A stretch of 64,000 nt of DNA. Source: Candidatus Methanoperedens sp. Lineage in GTDB: Archaea; Halobacteriota; Methanosarcinia; Methanosarcinales; Methanoperedenaceae. Each line of letters opens with the position of its first letter. Within the stretch, counting starts at the first letter, position 1. The position numbers and the translations under genes were made by a program. Positions 15,838 to 24,404 of this stretch are shown in pieces. Where the stretch lies: NCBI GenBank assembly GCA_023249105.1, contig JAHFDG010000011.1, positions 1 through 64,000 of the forward strand, given 5' to 3'. The notes beneath the pieces are model-generated. The model was not told where the DNA came from and did no database searches. It saw only the letters and a program-made list of their open reading frames with translations.

Positions 15838-17034
15838 ATGAACTTTGAAGAAGTCATTGCCCTTCGAAAAGCTTTTAATTCAGTGAAGGAAAGGCAGGCT
15901 CTAAACCGGCCAAAAGACTTTTCAGAAAAAAAATTAAAGCTTATCTCTTCAAGGAAATCCTGTGTCGGGAATAACGAGCTTCTTGCGATTGCAATTGAGA
16001 AACTGAAAAAGAATGGCATAAAAGTCCATCTTGCGAAGGAAAAGCAGGAAGCCATTGATATTATCCTTGGTGAGCTAGGGAGTGAAAAACTTGTTGTCAA
16101 ATCCAAATCCAATGTAACAAAGGAAATAGGATTGACAAAAGCCCTTGAGGAAAAGGGTTTAACAGTAATAGAAACCGATATTGGGGACAGGATTTTACAG
16201 ATACTGGACGCAAAACCGTCCCACCCCACAGGGCCGGTAACTCACCTCTCTGCAAAAGAAATCGCACGGGGGCTGTCAAAGTACTATAATATTCCCATAA
16301 AAGAAGACCCCGAGGAAATTGTAAAAATAGTGAAAGCGGATGTGGTTTCCAATCTCGGAAAGGCAAAAATTGGCATCACAGGGGCAAATGCCATAACAGC
16401 GGAAGAAGGCTCTATCGTGATGACCCATAATGAAGGGAATATCTACGAGGTCATGCGCAAGGAAAAACATATTGTCGTAACTTCAATAGACAAGATATAC
16501 CCCGATATCGAATCAGCCGTGAACATGCTTAAAATCCTGAGCTTCAATGCAACAGGCTCGATAATTCCTTCTTTTGTCGAAGTGATAAGCGGCGTGAGCA
16601 AGACTGCTGATGTTGAGAAGAAATTTATTAAAGGGGTTCACAGCCCCTCGGAAATCGTATTGATATTGCTTGATAACAAACGCAGCGAGCTTGCAAGGAA
16701 TGGTTTTAAAGAGCTTCTGTACTGCGTCGGATGCGGGAATTGCCTCCTCCACTGTCCCATGTACAACACCATCGGAAATGAATTCGCAAAGGAAAATCAC
16801 CTTGGCGGGAAAGGAATTGCTTATTATTCCCTTTACAGCGATGAGAAGCCGGAGAAACTTGAGCTCTGTCTCACATGCGGCAGGTGTAAAGAGAACTGCC
16901 CTCTTGACCTTGATATACCTGCAATAATTAAAAAAATCAGAAGTGATGGGATTTCTTCAGAGATTTATTATTTTTTAAAATCCCATATGTTATGGGTATA
17001 TTACCAGCTCTGCCTGAGGTCAAAAGCTATTTAG
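15838..17034 (+). CDS. LUD-domain iron-sulfur protein (LutB/LdhH-like)
   Basis: This 398-aa protein has a LUD domain (about residues 45-270; GITGANAITAEEGSIVMTHNEGN is typical) followed by a ferredoxin-like part with two clusters, CVGCGNCLLHCP and CLTCGRCKENCP (about 298-355). LutB and LdhH proteins pass electrons in lactate oxidation. Here the protein lies a few kb from a LarA homologue, which fits 2-hydroxyacid metabolism. Its last 235 bases recur, diverged, at 18356-18590 beyond the subtilase gene. Confidence 0.85.
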   Translation: MNFEEVIALRKAFNSVKERQALNRPKDFSEKKLKLISSRKSCVGNNELLAIAIEKLKKNGIKVHLAKEKQEAIDIILGELGSEKLVVKSKSNVTKEIGLTKALEEKGLTVIETDIGDRILQILDAKPSHPTGPVTHLSAKEIARGLSKYYNIPIKEDPEEIVKIVKADVVSNLGKAKIGITGANAITAEEGSIVMTHNEGNIYEVMRKEKHIVVTSIDKIYPDIESAVNMLKILSFNATGSIIPSFVEVISGVSKTADVEKKFIKGVHSPSEIVLILLDNKRSELARNGFKELLYCVGCGNCLLHCPMYNTIGNEFAKENHLGGKGIAYYSLYSDEKPEKLELCLTCGRCKENCPLDLDIPAIIKKIRSDGISSEIYYFLKSHMLWVYYQLCLRSKAI

Positions 17035-17131
17035 ATTTTTCACATACGTTCCGAAATATTAATTTACCCCTCTGCTGTAACTATAATTAATTAACTTCAG
17101 GTTAATTTGAAAAATACAATAGGGTGACAAA

Positions 17132-18301
17132 ATGAAAAAAATTATGGTTGTATCTATATTGGCACTCATTTTTGCATTAGCAGTTGTTGGTGAAGCTAAT
17201 AATGCAAATAATGGTGCACCTTCGGAAAATGCAAAGAACCTCATTGTGGGTTTTAGTGATAAAATCCCGCAAGACATACACGAAAAAGTAAAAGCGCATG
17301 GCGCTTCAGTAGTCTCAAAGAATGACGAAATAAATTTCGTGGTTGTGGACCCAAAAGGAAGGAACAAGGCTGAATTAATGTCTGAGCTTGGAAGGCTTCC
17401 AAAGGCTGCTTACGTTGAGGAAGACTATATTGCCACGGCATTTCTTGACCCGAATGACACTGGCTACCCGAACCAATGGGGCCCAAGAGATATTAATGCC
17501 CCTCTGGCATGGGATATTACCCTTGGCAGTCCTAATGTAATAATAGCAATTGTGGATACAGGCGTTGATTATAACCATCCTGATATCGCAGCGAATTATT
17601 ACATTGGGGGTTATGATTTTATAAACAATGATGCAGACCCCATGGATGATAATGGTCATGGAACCCATGTAGCAGGAATAGCAGCAGCAGTAACAAATAA
17701 TGGTATTGGAGTTGCCGGGATAAGCCAATCTAAAATTATTGCTGAGAAGGTGCTAAGTGCAAGTGGAAGCGGCTCGTACAGCTCTGTTGCCAGCGGCATC
17801 ACTCACGCAGCAAATAACGGCGCGAAGGTTATCAGTATGAGTCTGGGTGGAAGTTCCTCCTCCCGCACATTACAGAATGCAGTGAATTATGCATGGAATA
17901 AAGGCGCGCTTATTGTGGCTGCTGCAGGGAATGATAACAGCGGGAAAATAAGTTATCCTGCTGCTTATTCCAACGTGATAGCGGTTTCTGCTCTTAACCC
18001 GGATGACAGCTTTGCATATTACAGCAATCACGGTAAGAAGATAGAATTATCCGCGCCTGGAACCAGCGTATACAGCACTTATCTTGGCGGGGGATATGCA
18101 ACCTTGAGCGGTACTTCAATGGCTACACCTTTTGTATCAGGGTCAGCCGCTTTAGTATTGTCCAAGAACAACACGCTTACCAACAAGCAGGTTAGAACCA
18201 TCCTTGATAATTCTGCGGTTGATCTCGGGGCAATAGGTAGAGATAACTATTTCGGATACGGAAAAGTAAATCCTTATGGGGCGCTTCTGCAGACCCCATA
18301 A
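17132..18301 (+). CDS. Subtilisin-like S8 serine protease, secreted
   Basis: This 389-aa precursor starts with a signal peptide (MKKIMVVSILALIFALAVVGEA), then an I9-like propeptide (about 35-95). The catalytic triad is clear: Asp in AIVDTGVDYNHPDI, His in NGHGTHVAG, Ser in SGTSMATPFVSG; the oxyanion Asn is in AAAGNDNSG. It should be exported and self-processed. It has a good ribosome site (gggtga). The gene lies between the LUD gene and a second copy of that gene's 3' end, so it looks like inserted cargo. Confidence 0.93.
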   Translation: MKKIMVVSILALIFALAVVGEANNANNGAPSENAKNLIVGFSDKIPQDIHEKVKAHGASVVSKNDEINFVVVDPKGRNKAELMSELGRLPKAAYVEEDYIATAFLDPNDTGYPNQWGPRDINAPLAWDITLGSPNVIIAIVDTGVDYNHPDIAANYYIGGYDFINNDADPMDDNGHGTHVAGIAAAVTNNGIGVAGISQSKIIAEKVLSASGSGSYSSVASGITHAANNGAKVISMSLGGSSSSRTLQNAVNYAWNKGALIVAAAGNDNSGKISYPAAYSNVIAVSALNPDDSFAYYSNHGKKIELSAPGTSVYSTYLGGGYATLSGTSMATPFVSGSAALVLSKNNTLTNKQVRTILDNSAVDLGAIGRDNYFGYGKVNPYGALLQTP

Positions 18302-18326
18302 TCTTTTTTTGTTTTTAAAAATATTG

Positions 18327-18355
18327 TATGCACCGAATAGAGGTTTGAACCTGAG
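18327..18355 (-). repeat. Degenerate copy of the tRNA-Gly 3' end
   Basis: The segment tatgcaccga plus gtttgaacctgagt matches the 3' half of tRNA-Gly at 19618-19650 (tatgcaccga, atttgaacccgagt) with a few changes. It adjoins the start of the duplicated LUD tail. A partial tRNA 3' end at one edge and the whole tRNA at the other is how integrated elements often look. Confidence 0.5.
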
Positions 18356-18600
18356 TATCACCTTGGGGACAAGGGGATTGCATATCATTCCCTTTACAGC
18401 GATGAGAAGCCGGAGAAGCTTGAGTTCTGTCTCAGTTGCGGCAGGTGCAAGGAGAACTGCCCTCTTGACCTTGATATACCTGCAATAATTAAAAAAATCA
18501 GAAGTGATGGGATTTCTTCAGAGATTTATTATTTTTTAAAATCTCATGTGATATGGGGATATTACCAGATTCTCCTGAGGTCAAAAACTCATGAGTTTTA
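18356..18600 (+). pseudogene. Duplicated 3' end of the LUD-domain gene
   Basis: The stretch matches 16797-17031 at about 90 percent by eye and keeps an open frame of about 80 codons (CLSCGRCKENCP cluster included) to a TAG. Differences are mostly silent or mild, so it drifted under selection or came from a related gene. There is no start or upstream part, so it should not be translated alone. Confidence 0.8.
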
Positions 18601-18664
18601 GAAAGATTAATGGGCGCTTCGTACTCATTACTTTATATCATATCGTATCAATTTTAAACAGTAA

Positions 18665-19651
18665 ATGACGTTGAAGACTGATGAAGCAATAAAGAAAGCT
18701 GAGCAAATTCAAGAAGATATACTCCATAATGAAGATATATCTACTCTAAAAATAGTTCGGCAATATTATAGTTTAGTTACATTACTTAATAAAGATGATG
18801 AAGTTGAGTGGGCATTAAATGAATTAAATGGATATAGACTTATTTCAAAAGTTCCTAGTTATAGAAAAGTTCTCTATCCAAGGGATAAAAATAAATTTGC
18901 GGCTGTTATTCATAGTTGTGGAATTTTGCAGGATAGATTACGAAATAATGAAACATACACATATAAATGTATTAAACATCCATTAATATTTTCAAGAACA
19001 AAGAAAGAATCAATCGTAGAATATCCAAGGTCTAAGATTGATATCAAACCCAAGAATCTTCTATATATACTAATTGCTATAAAAAATAGAATATATATTA
19101 AAAGCAATCACATTTTGCTTGAGATAAAATTTGGAAAATTCGAATTTGACATCTTCGAAGAAACACGTAAGGTTGTTGATACGGAACTCAGTAAGAAGTG
19201 CCCAAAGGCTTTTGAGAAATTAACAGAAGCGTATGAAGATTTGATTAAAAGCGAGAGTCTATTAGCTTTTCAGCAAACAGCACATGCATGTAGGGTTGTA
19301 CTAAAGGATTTCGCAGATACGGTCTATCCTGTTAGCGATAAGAAAACATTTATTGATTTGGATGGAAAACCGCATCCAATAAAAGATGATGATTATATAA
19401 ACCGAATAATAGCTTGTGTCCAAGAGAATCTAGATTCAAAATCTGATAGAGAATTCATTAAAAATTCCCTTATGTACCTCGGAAATTTTCTAAAAAGCAT
19501 AAATGATTTAACAAGCATCGGCACCCATAATGAAATATCCAAAGAAGATGCAAACAGATGCCTAATCTATACGTATCTTGTTTTGGGTGATATCATTAAA
19601 TTATTGGGCAAAACAGTATGCACCGATCGGGATTTGAACCCGAGTTATTAG
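18665..19651 (+). CDS. AbiTii-domain abortive-infection-like protein
   Basis: This 328-aa protein has an N-terminal region (about residues 5-60) ending in EWALNELNGY, typical of AbiTii domains found in phage-defence proteins. The rest is helical and charged; HNEISKEDANRCLIYTYLVLG near the C-terminus resembles helical tails of other abortive-infection proteins. The last codons (TDRDLNPSY) are read from tRNA-Gly on the opposite strand, so the gene was inserted into the tRNA 3' end or its stop was lost. It is AT-rich relative to its neighbours. No operon partner is present. Confidence 0.6.
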   Translation: MTLKTDEAIKKAEQIQEDILHNEDISTLKIVRQYYSLVTLLNKDDEVEWALNELNGYRLISKVPSYRKVLYPRDKNKFAAVIHSCGILQDRLRNNETYTYKCIKHPLIFSRTKKESIVEYPRSKIDIKPKNLLYILIAIKNRIYIKSNHILLEIKFGKFEFDIFEETRKVVDTELSKKCPKAFEKLTEAYEDLIKSESLLAFQQTAHACRVVLKDFADTVYPVSDKKTFIDLDGKPHPIKDDDYINRIIACVQENLDSKSDREFIKNSLMYLGNFLKSINDLTSIGTHNEISKEDANRCLIYTYLVLGDIIKLLGKTVCTDRDLNPSY

Positions 19652-19690
19652 CTTGGAAGGCTAAAGTCATAGCCGCTAGACCATCGGTGC
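19619..19690 (-). tRNA. tRNA-Gly (anticodon TCC)
   Basis: On the minus strand GCACCGA pairs with TCGGTGC, the anticodon loop is CTTCCAA (TCC), the T-arm is CGGGTTCAAATCCCG and the discriminator is A. The AbiTii-like gene ends inside it on the other strand. Confidence 0.93.
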
Positions 19691-19741
19691 AACCGATGTT
19701 TCCCTAAGTGATTAAAAGCATTTAACGGTTTCGTTATACAA

Positions 19742-21240
19742 CAGTATCTCCGAATCAAAATAAGCACTTTGATAACCCCCTCCCATATAAAAAGCGTCTT
19801 AGATTATAATAGATGTGGACAAACTACCGAAAGACGTCGTGATGTTCTCCCAGCCTACACGCCTTGTTAATGAGGCAAGGACATGGTCATCATTTATAAT
19901 CCCTCCGACTTAGAGTTTCTATTTTTGCAGAATTCGTATAAACCCAACAAAAACTCTTTAAAACTCACCTCCTCTTTATAAAGAACAACCCATAAAAGCT
20001 GAAGCACCTGTTCGTAAACAAAATAAAAAAAACGAATTTTAGCAAAAGTAGATTTCGACATTATGCGAGCTTCATCCTGAACTCTATATCTGGTCTCAAT
20101 CCGCCATCTGCACTTGTATGTGGGTATAAAAGAATCCAGTTTTATTTCGGATTGATTTGTCGCGAAAGCCCAATCAAATGATTTTCCACTTCGTTTATCA
20201 AATATACTTTTTAATAAAGCGACTGTTGTTTTACCTTTTATTACAGTTTTATTTTTATTCAATTCGAATTCGTAAATGATCTTTTTCTTTTCTGACTTGG
20301 ACATTTGTTCCAATTCTTTTTTTACTTTTTCATTCTTAGGAACAAAAATCAAATACGGATAACATGAATTATTCATTGAAAGAATCAAATCCTTACTAAA
20401 GAATCCTCTATCAAAAAGAACCAATTTTATTGATCTGACTAACGGTTTTACCATCGAATAGCACCAGCATACTTCCTTAGCCATACTATGACCAACGTAT
20501 ACAGGTACCGAAATCAACGGTATTTTCTGAGGCATGTCCGAACTTACAATTGAACAAGTAAGGAATTTGAACTTACCAGTAACAGCATGCTCACCTGTCC
20601 AGCCATAAATCCATAGACCTTGAACATCCCCATAGAAATTCTCTTCAGTATAATCAAATGCTAAAATAACATCTTTTTCATCCAGATGAAATCGATTCCC
20701 CAGAAGTTCAACCGTTTTTAGATATTCTAAATATATGTTAGAAGCTGGAACCCGTTTTATAGCAAGGTGAAGAGAATCTGCACGCGATCCTACAGTCTCA
20801 ACGTATGAGTTTGCAACTGCCGCATATAATAAATCAAGATCATAATTAAAACCAGAAAGAGTGGGTGTATTCGGTGATAGATCCAGGGCTTGATCAACAA
20901 ATGTATCAAGTGTTTTGAGAGTACGAAAATACCTGTCTGGATTGATGGTCAAATTATCACCAGATATACGGTACGGCCAAGGTAATCTTTTGGACAATCA
21001 ACTTTTGCACTGTTACCGAATTTCGTTACTTTGCGGATGAAAAACCCCTCTATTCCATCAATTTCAAGATGAGTTTGTGCCTGAATTGAAACTTTTCTCA
21101 TAGGATATACTATGGATATCCTAATATATAAATTTTTCGGTCAGAAGATGTTGGTTTGTAAAAAAGTAAATAGGAATGGTTTAAAAAGAAGCTAAAAAAT
21201 TTCACTTTAATAATTTTTTAACATTTTTTCGGAGATACTG
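19742..21240 (-). mobile_element. Complete insertion sequence, 1499 bp, ISH3-like
   Basis: Perfect 13-bp terminal inverted repeats, cagtatctccgaa (19742-19754) and ttcggagatactg (21228-21240), bound one transposase gene. The flanks carry a direct repeat atacaa (19736-19741 and 21241-21246), a clean target duplication, so insertion was by transposition and recent enough to survive. It sits between tRNA-Gly and the larA start. Confidence 0.9.
19894..20997 (-). CDS. DDE transposase of the IS (ISH3/IS4 superfamily)
   Basis: This 367-aa transposase has first Asp LAFDYTEENFYGD (about residue 114), second Asp in KLVLFDRGFFSKDLI, and the Glu in YKCRWRIETRYRV, the YREK-like signature of the IS4 superfamily. 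FDYT with the RWRIETRYR segment fits the archaeal ISH3 family. It is full length with no frameshift, so it is probably active. Confidence 0.85.
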   Translation of the reverse strand: MSKRLPWPYRISGDNLTINPDRYFRTLKTLDTFVDQALDLSPNTPTLSGFNYDLDLLYAAVANSYVETVGSRADSLHLAIKRVPASNIYLEYLKTVELLGNRFHLDEKDVILAFDYTEENFYGDVQGLWIYGWTGEHAVTGKFKFLTCSIVSSDMPQKIPLISVPVYVGHSMAKEVCWCYSMVKPLVRSIKLVLFDRGFFSKDLILSMNNSCYPYLIFVPKNEKVKKELEQMSKSEKKKIIYEFELNKNKTVIKGKTTVALLKSIFDKRSGKSFDWAFATNQSEIKLDSFIPTYKCRWRIETRYRVQDEARIMSKSTFAKIRFFYFVYEQVLQLLWVVLYKEEVSFKEFLLGLYEFCKNRNSKSEGL

Positions 21241-21268
21241 ATACAAACAATTAAGTTATTTTTGTGCA

Positions 21269-22498
21269 TTGAAGAAAGACGTGTTATACTATCTGCCATA
21301 CGGGAAAACAGAAGTTTCAATCGACATACCTTCCAGGTACAACGTCCAACTCATAAAACCGGATAATGCAGCAGATGCCGGGGATGAAATAAAAGAGATA
21401 AAAAGAGCGCTAAAAGAACCTATACACAGCAGGCGCCTCATTGAAATTGCCCGGGAAGGCAAGAAAGCCGTAATAATTGTCAGCGATACGACCCGCCCCA
21501 CCCCCACAAGCAAGCTCCTGCCTCCCCTGATTTCAGAATTGAAAGCCGGCGGGATTGAAGATGTAACTATTGTTTTCGGGCTTGGCATCCACAGGAAACA
21601 GACAGAGGATGAGAAAAAAGCCATACTGGGGGAATTATACGGCAAAGTAAAAGCAATAGAGCATGACGTCAACGATTGTGTATATCTTGGGACTACAAAA
21701 AGAGGCACTCCTGTTGAGATATTCAGGCAGGTTGTGGATACGGATATCGTAGTATGCACAGGGGCTATCGAGTTCCATTATTACGCAGGTTATTCAGGCG
21801 GCGCCAAGTCCATACTTCCGGCTGTATCCTCAAAGAGGAGCATCGATGCGAACCATGCGCTGATGCTTGACCCGAACTCCTCGGCAGGGCGGCTTGACAG
21901 TCCGGTAAGGACTGACCTTGAAGAAGCGGCACGAATGCTGGGAATCGATTTTATCCTGAATGTCGTACTGAACGACAGGAAGGAGATTATCTTTGCAGCA
22001 GCAGGTGATTACATAGAGGCACACAGGAAAGGCGCAGGATTTCTGGATAAGCTTTCCAGGATTGAGGTTGAGTCTTCGGATATTGCAATAGTTTCACCGG
22101 GCGGCTGGCCCAGGGACATCGATATATACCAGTCCCATAAGGCGCTTGAACATGTCAAAAATGCAGTAAAGGACGGAGGCTCGATAATCCTTGTCGCCGA
22201 GTGCAGGGAAGGCTATGGGAACCGCGTTTTTGAGGAGTGGCTGGAATCTGACCGCGACAAAGTGATTGATAAATTTAAATCCGGGTTCGTGATGGGCGGG
22301 CACAAGGCTGCGCTTATTGCAGCGCTTTCTAAGAGAATAGACCTGTATCTTGTGTCTTCGCTGCCCGATGATATGGTGAGGAAGGCGTATTTTATTCCTG
22401 CGAGCTTGGAAAATGCGCTGGAAGCGGCACTTGCGAAGCATGGGGAGAAGACAAAAATTATTGTGATGCCTTACGGCGGGTCGATGCTGGCTTTTTGA
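21269..22498 (+). CDS. larA: LarA-family (lactate racemase-like) protein
   Basis: This is a 409-aa protein with a TTG start; a GTG four codons later is also possible. LarA signatures are present: GLGIHRKQTEDE (His108 region), EFHYYAGYSGGAKSILP (His174 and the Lys that carries the nickel pincer cofactor) and SIDANHALMLDP (His200). LarA enzymes racemise lactate or other 2-hydroxyacids with NPN cofactor. No larB, larC or larE genes are seen here. The start lies 28 bases after an IS end, so its original promoter was displaced. Confidence 0.85.
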   Translation: MKKDVLYYLPYGKTEVSIDIPSRYNVQLIKPDNAADAGDEIKEIKRALKEPIHSRRLIEIAREGKKAVIIVSDTTRPTPTSKLLPPLISELKAGGIEDVTIVFGLGIHRKQTEDEKKAILGELYGKVKAIEHDVNDCVYLGTTKRGTPVEIFRQVVDTDIVVCTGAIEFHYYAGYSGGAKSILPAVSSKRSIDANHALMLDPNSSAGRLDSPVRTDLEEAARMLGIDFILNVVLNDRKEIIFAAAGDYIEAHRKGAGFLDKLSRIEVESSDIAIVSPGGWPRDIDIYQSHKALEHVKNAVKDGGSIILVAECREGYGNRVFEEWLESDRDKVIDKFKSGFVMGGHKAALIAALSKRIDLYLVSSLPDDMVRKAYFIPASLENALEAALAKHGEKTKIIVMPYGGSMLAF

Positions 22499-22522
22499 GA
22501 GTAAGCTAGACTATATTTATTT

Positions 22523-22723
22523 TCAAGCAGGATGCAAAACAGACTTTACCTTATCAAGTAACCCGGATAATAACCCCTTCTTTTTCCCGCAGGAGATATC
22601 ATCGACATATTTAAAAGATGTAATTTTTGTTTCATGAGGACCTTCCCATTCTTTAGCTTCAATGGGAGTCTCCTCTATTTCTTTTATTGCTGATTCTCTC
22701 TCATTTTGAGTGTACTTTTTCAT
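22523..22723 (-). CDS. Putative antitoxin partner of the BrnT-like toxin
   Basis: This 66-aa charged protein (MKKYTQNERESAIKEIEETP...) starts 6 bases after the toxin stop; a GTG three codons earlier would overlap the toxin by 4 bases. The N-terminal MKKY and the sequence around the start resemble the orphan at 60205-60387 (MRNY...). It is not a BrnA helix-turn-helix protein that I recognise. The role is inferred from coupling. Confidence 0.5.
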   Translation of the reverse strand: MKKYTQNERESAIKEIEETPIEAKEWEGPHETKITSFKYVDDISCGKKKGLLSGLLDKVKSVLHPA

Positions 22724-22728
22724 TATAA

Positions 22729-23016
22729 TCACTTTTTACATCTTTCCCTATATAACTTTTTATAGCCTTCTGAAGGTTCATAGGCTGTTAGGAGATAGAA
22801 GCTTTGTGTTGATTGCTGTACTAATACGACCATCAGAATCCTGCCATGAGATTCCCCAAGCACTACGTATCTCGTTTCTCCGCCAGTCTTATTCTTGCGT
22901 GAATATGTTTGACCATTAAGAACATTAAAAACATCTGATATACTAACTCCGTGCTTTTTTATGTGAGCTTCGGTTTCCAGCCCTGCTATAAGTTCTATCT
23001 GCTTCCAATCAACCAT
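22729..23016 (-). CDS. BrnT-like / DUF4258-like toxin
   Basis: This 95-aa protein has the small alpha-beta fold pattern of BrnT/RelE relatives: SISDVFNVLNGQTYSRKNKTGGETRYVVLGESHGRILMVVLV and a C-terminal LLTAYEPSEGYKKLYRER. BrnT toxins cut mRNA. Toxin comes first and the small partner follows directly. A decayed copy of the last 20 codons exists at 60393-60453. Confidence 0.65.
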   Translation of the reverse strand: MVDWKQIELIAGLETEAHIKKHGVSISDVFNVLNGQTYSRKNKTGGETRYVVLGESHGRILMVVLVQQSTQSFYLLTAYEPSEGYKKLYRERCKK

Positions 23017-23081
23017 TTAAGCCTGTGATAAGCTTTCTGTGACTTAATCATTTCTGATTATATTAGTCTTAAAATCATGAA

Positions 23082-23156
23082 TGGGCCCGACCGGATTTGA
23101 ACCGGTGGCCGCCCGGTTATGAGCCGGGCGCTCTAACCGGACTAAGCTACGGGCCC
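23082..23156 (-). tRNA. tRNA with CAT anticodon, probably tRNA-Ile2
   Basis: The arms GGGCCCG / CGGGCCC, the anticodon stem GCCCGG-CTCATAA-CCGGGC and the T-arm CCGGTTCAAATCCGG are all present, with discriminator A. CAT can be Met or Ile2. The GGGCCCG acceptor is typical of archaeal Ile tRNAs, so agmatidine-modified Ile2 is likelier. Confidence 0.93.
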
Positions 23157-23185
23157 AAAAAATTAAACTTGTCCGGTGACTAAAA

Positions 23186-23258
23186 CGCCGCCAACAGGGC
23201 TCGAACCTGTGACATCCTGGTTAACAGCCAGGCACTCTACCAGCTGAGTTATGGCGGC
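23186..23258 (-). tRNA. tRNA-Asn (anticodon GTT)
   Basis: GCCGCCA pairs with TGGCGGC. The anticodon loop CTGTTAA gives GTT, the T-arm is ACAGGTTCGAGCCCTGT and the discriminator is G. It lies 29 bases upstream of the CAT tRNA on the same strand, likely co-transcribed. Confidence 0.95.
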
Positions 23259-23436
23259 ACATTAAAGCGAATCTGTAAAGGCATACTCTGATTTAAGCCT
23301 TTTGTTAATGCTTAGGGTGGCCCATTTCTATGCAAAGAGCTGATTCATAATCTATTCCACGATTTCTCACAGGCGTATGAATTAGTGGAAAAAAGAAGGG
23401 CAAAATATGTTTTATTGTAATCAGGATCCGGAGTTA

Positions 23437-23793
23437 TTATTGATACCAATTCCCGAACGCCTGCCATCCACTATATGAAACACTGGCTTCTTTATTATTA
23501 TAAAGCGTTATTGTCAATTTTCCCCCGTTTGAGGAGTCGGTGAATATAATTTTCTGGACCGCCGCCGCGGATTCAATAATCTGCCATGTTCCTTCAGAAC
23601 CGTATCCAGCCTTATTATACGTTCCTGTAAAGCCTGGGTTTAAAGCGATCTTTATCGGGACGTTATAACCGACAGCTTCAATGCTCCCCTCTATAAAAAT
23701 AGGGCGATTATAATCCAGAGGGGGCTCATCGCATCCAGCAAATAATACTATTGGTATTAACAATATTATTATCCAGAATGTCTTACTCTTCAT
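23437..23793 (-). CDS. Small predicted lipoprotein, 118 aa
   Basis: The ATG at 23793 has gaggtaa upstream and gives a typical signal: MKSKTFWIIILLIPIVLFAGC, with a lipobox-like LFAGC at residues 17-21. The remaining ~97 residues read as beta-rich and soluble (EGTWQIIESAAAVQKIIFTD, KLTITLYNNKEASVSYSGW). The protein should be exported and anchored by its Cys. The domain is not recognised. Confidence 0.6.
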   Translation of the reverse strand: MKSKTFWIIILLIPIVLFAGCDEPPLDYNRPIFIEGSIEAVGYNVPIKIALNPGFTGTYNKAGYGSEGTWQIIESAAAVQKIIFTDSSNGGKLTITLYNNKEASVSYSGWQAFGNWYQ

Positions 23794-23929
23794 ATTATTT
23801 ACCTCACACAGAGACATCATTTGCCTGTAACCCTTCTGTTGCACCTCTATCTATTAGTCTATCTTATGTTATTACCCATTTAAAATCTTTACCCTACAAT
23901 TTTCGCCCCACTCCGGCTTATTACCTTAT

Positions 23930-24052
23930 TTATTTGATTTGTTTCATCCCGTGCACCTTAATGTTAACAACCGATTCAGCAATCTCGTTTATCGCCTTGC
24001 TCGGAATATTAAAATCCTCTACAATTGCTTTTGCAGTCGGGTCGTTTGCCAT
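23930..24052 (-). pseudogene. Small protein or C-terminal fragment, about 40 codons
   Basis: The minus-strand frame MANDPTAKAIVEDFNIPSKA... ends HGMKQIK. The open frame continues upstream without a better start, so it may be the tail of a longer lost gene. It lies next to tRNA-Cys, a common site for integrated DNA. The family is unknown. Confidence 0.3.
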
Positions 24053-24123
24053 CAGCTCAAGTGGATAATGCGCCTCGTCTATTCTTAATCCCTGAAACCC
24101 CCAAAAACCCCATCAAAACTATA

Positions 24124-24195
24124 AGCCAAGGTCCGGAGTCGAACCGGATTGGAATCGCTCTGCAGGCGATTGCGTAGCCGTTCCGCCACCTTGGC
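24124..24195 (-). tRNA. tRNA-Cys (anticodon GCA)
   Basis: GCCAAGG pairs with CCTTGGC, the anticodon loop is CTGCAGA (GCA), and the discriminator is T(U), as expected for Cys. Confidence 0.95.
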
Positions 24196-24315
24196 GCGTG
24201 GAAAGCAACGCTACATACACATGATAGATAATAAGGTTTTTTATAGCATTCGTTTTGCAGTTTTTAAAAAAATCAAAATTTATTTATATTAAATTATATT
24301 CACCTCCAATCATAA

Positions 24316-24398
24316 GGTATATATAGAATTACAAACAGTGAGAATTCTCGTACAATCGTTTGTATTTGTACAGTTGTCAGATAAAATTTTAACGGAGG
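24316..24398 (+). promoter_or_regulatory. Thermosome promoter with operator-like inverted repeat
   Basis: A strong TATA box (tatatata, 24318-24325) is followed by an inverted repeat gtacaa-N10-ttgtac (24350-24355 and 24366-24371) and a ribosome site ggagg (24394-24398) before the ATG at 24405. The repeat is well placed for a heat-shock repressor such as Phr; the regulator is inferred. Confidence 0.5.
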
Positions 24399-24404
24399 CT
24401 TATT

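Noticed and set aside
23751-24068. Plus-strand frame of 105 codons
   Set aside because: Antisense to the lipoprotein start and to the small minus-strand remnant; hydrophobic low-complexity shadow.
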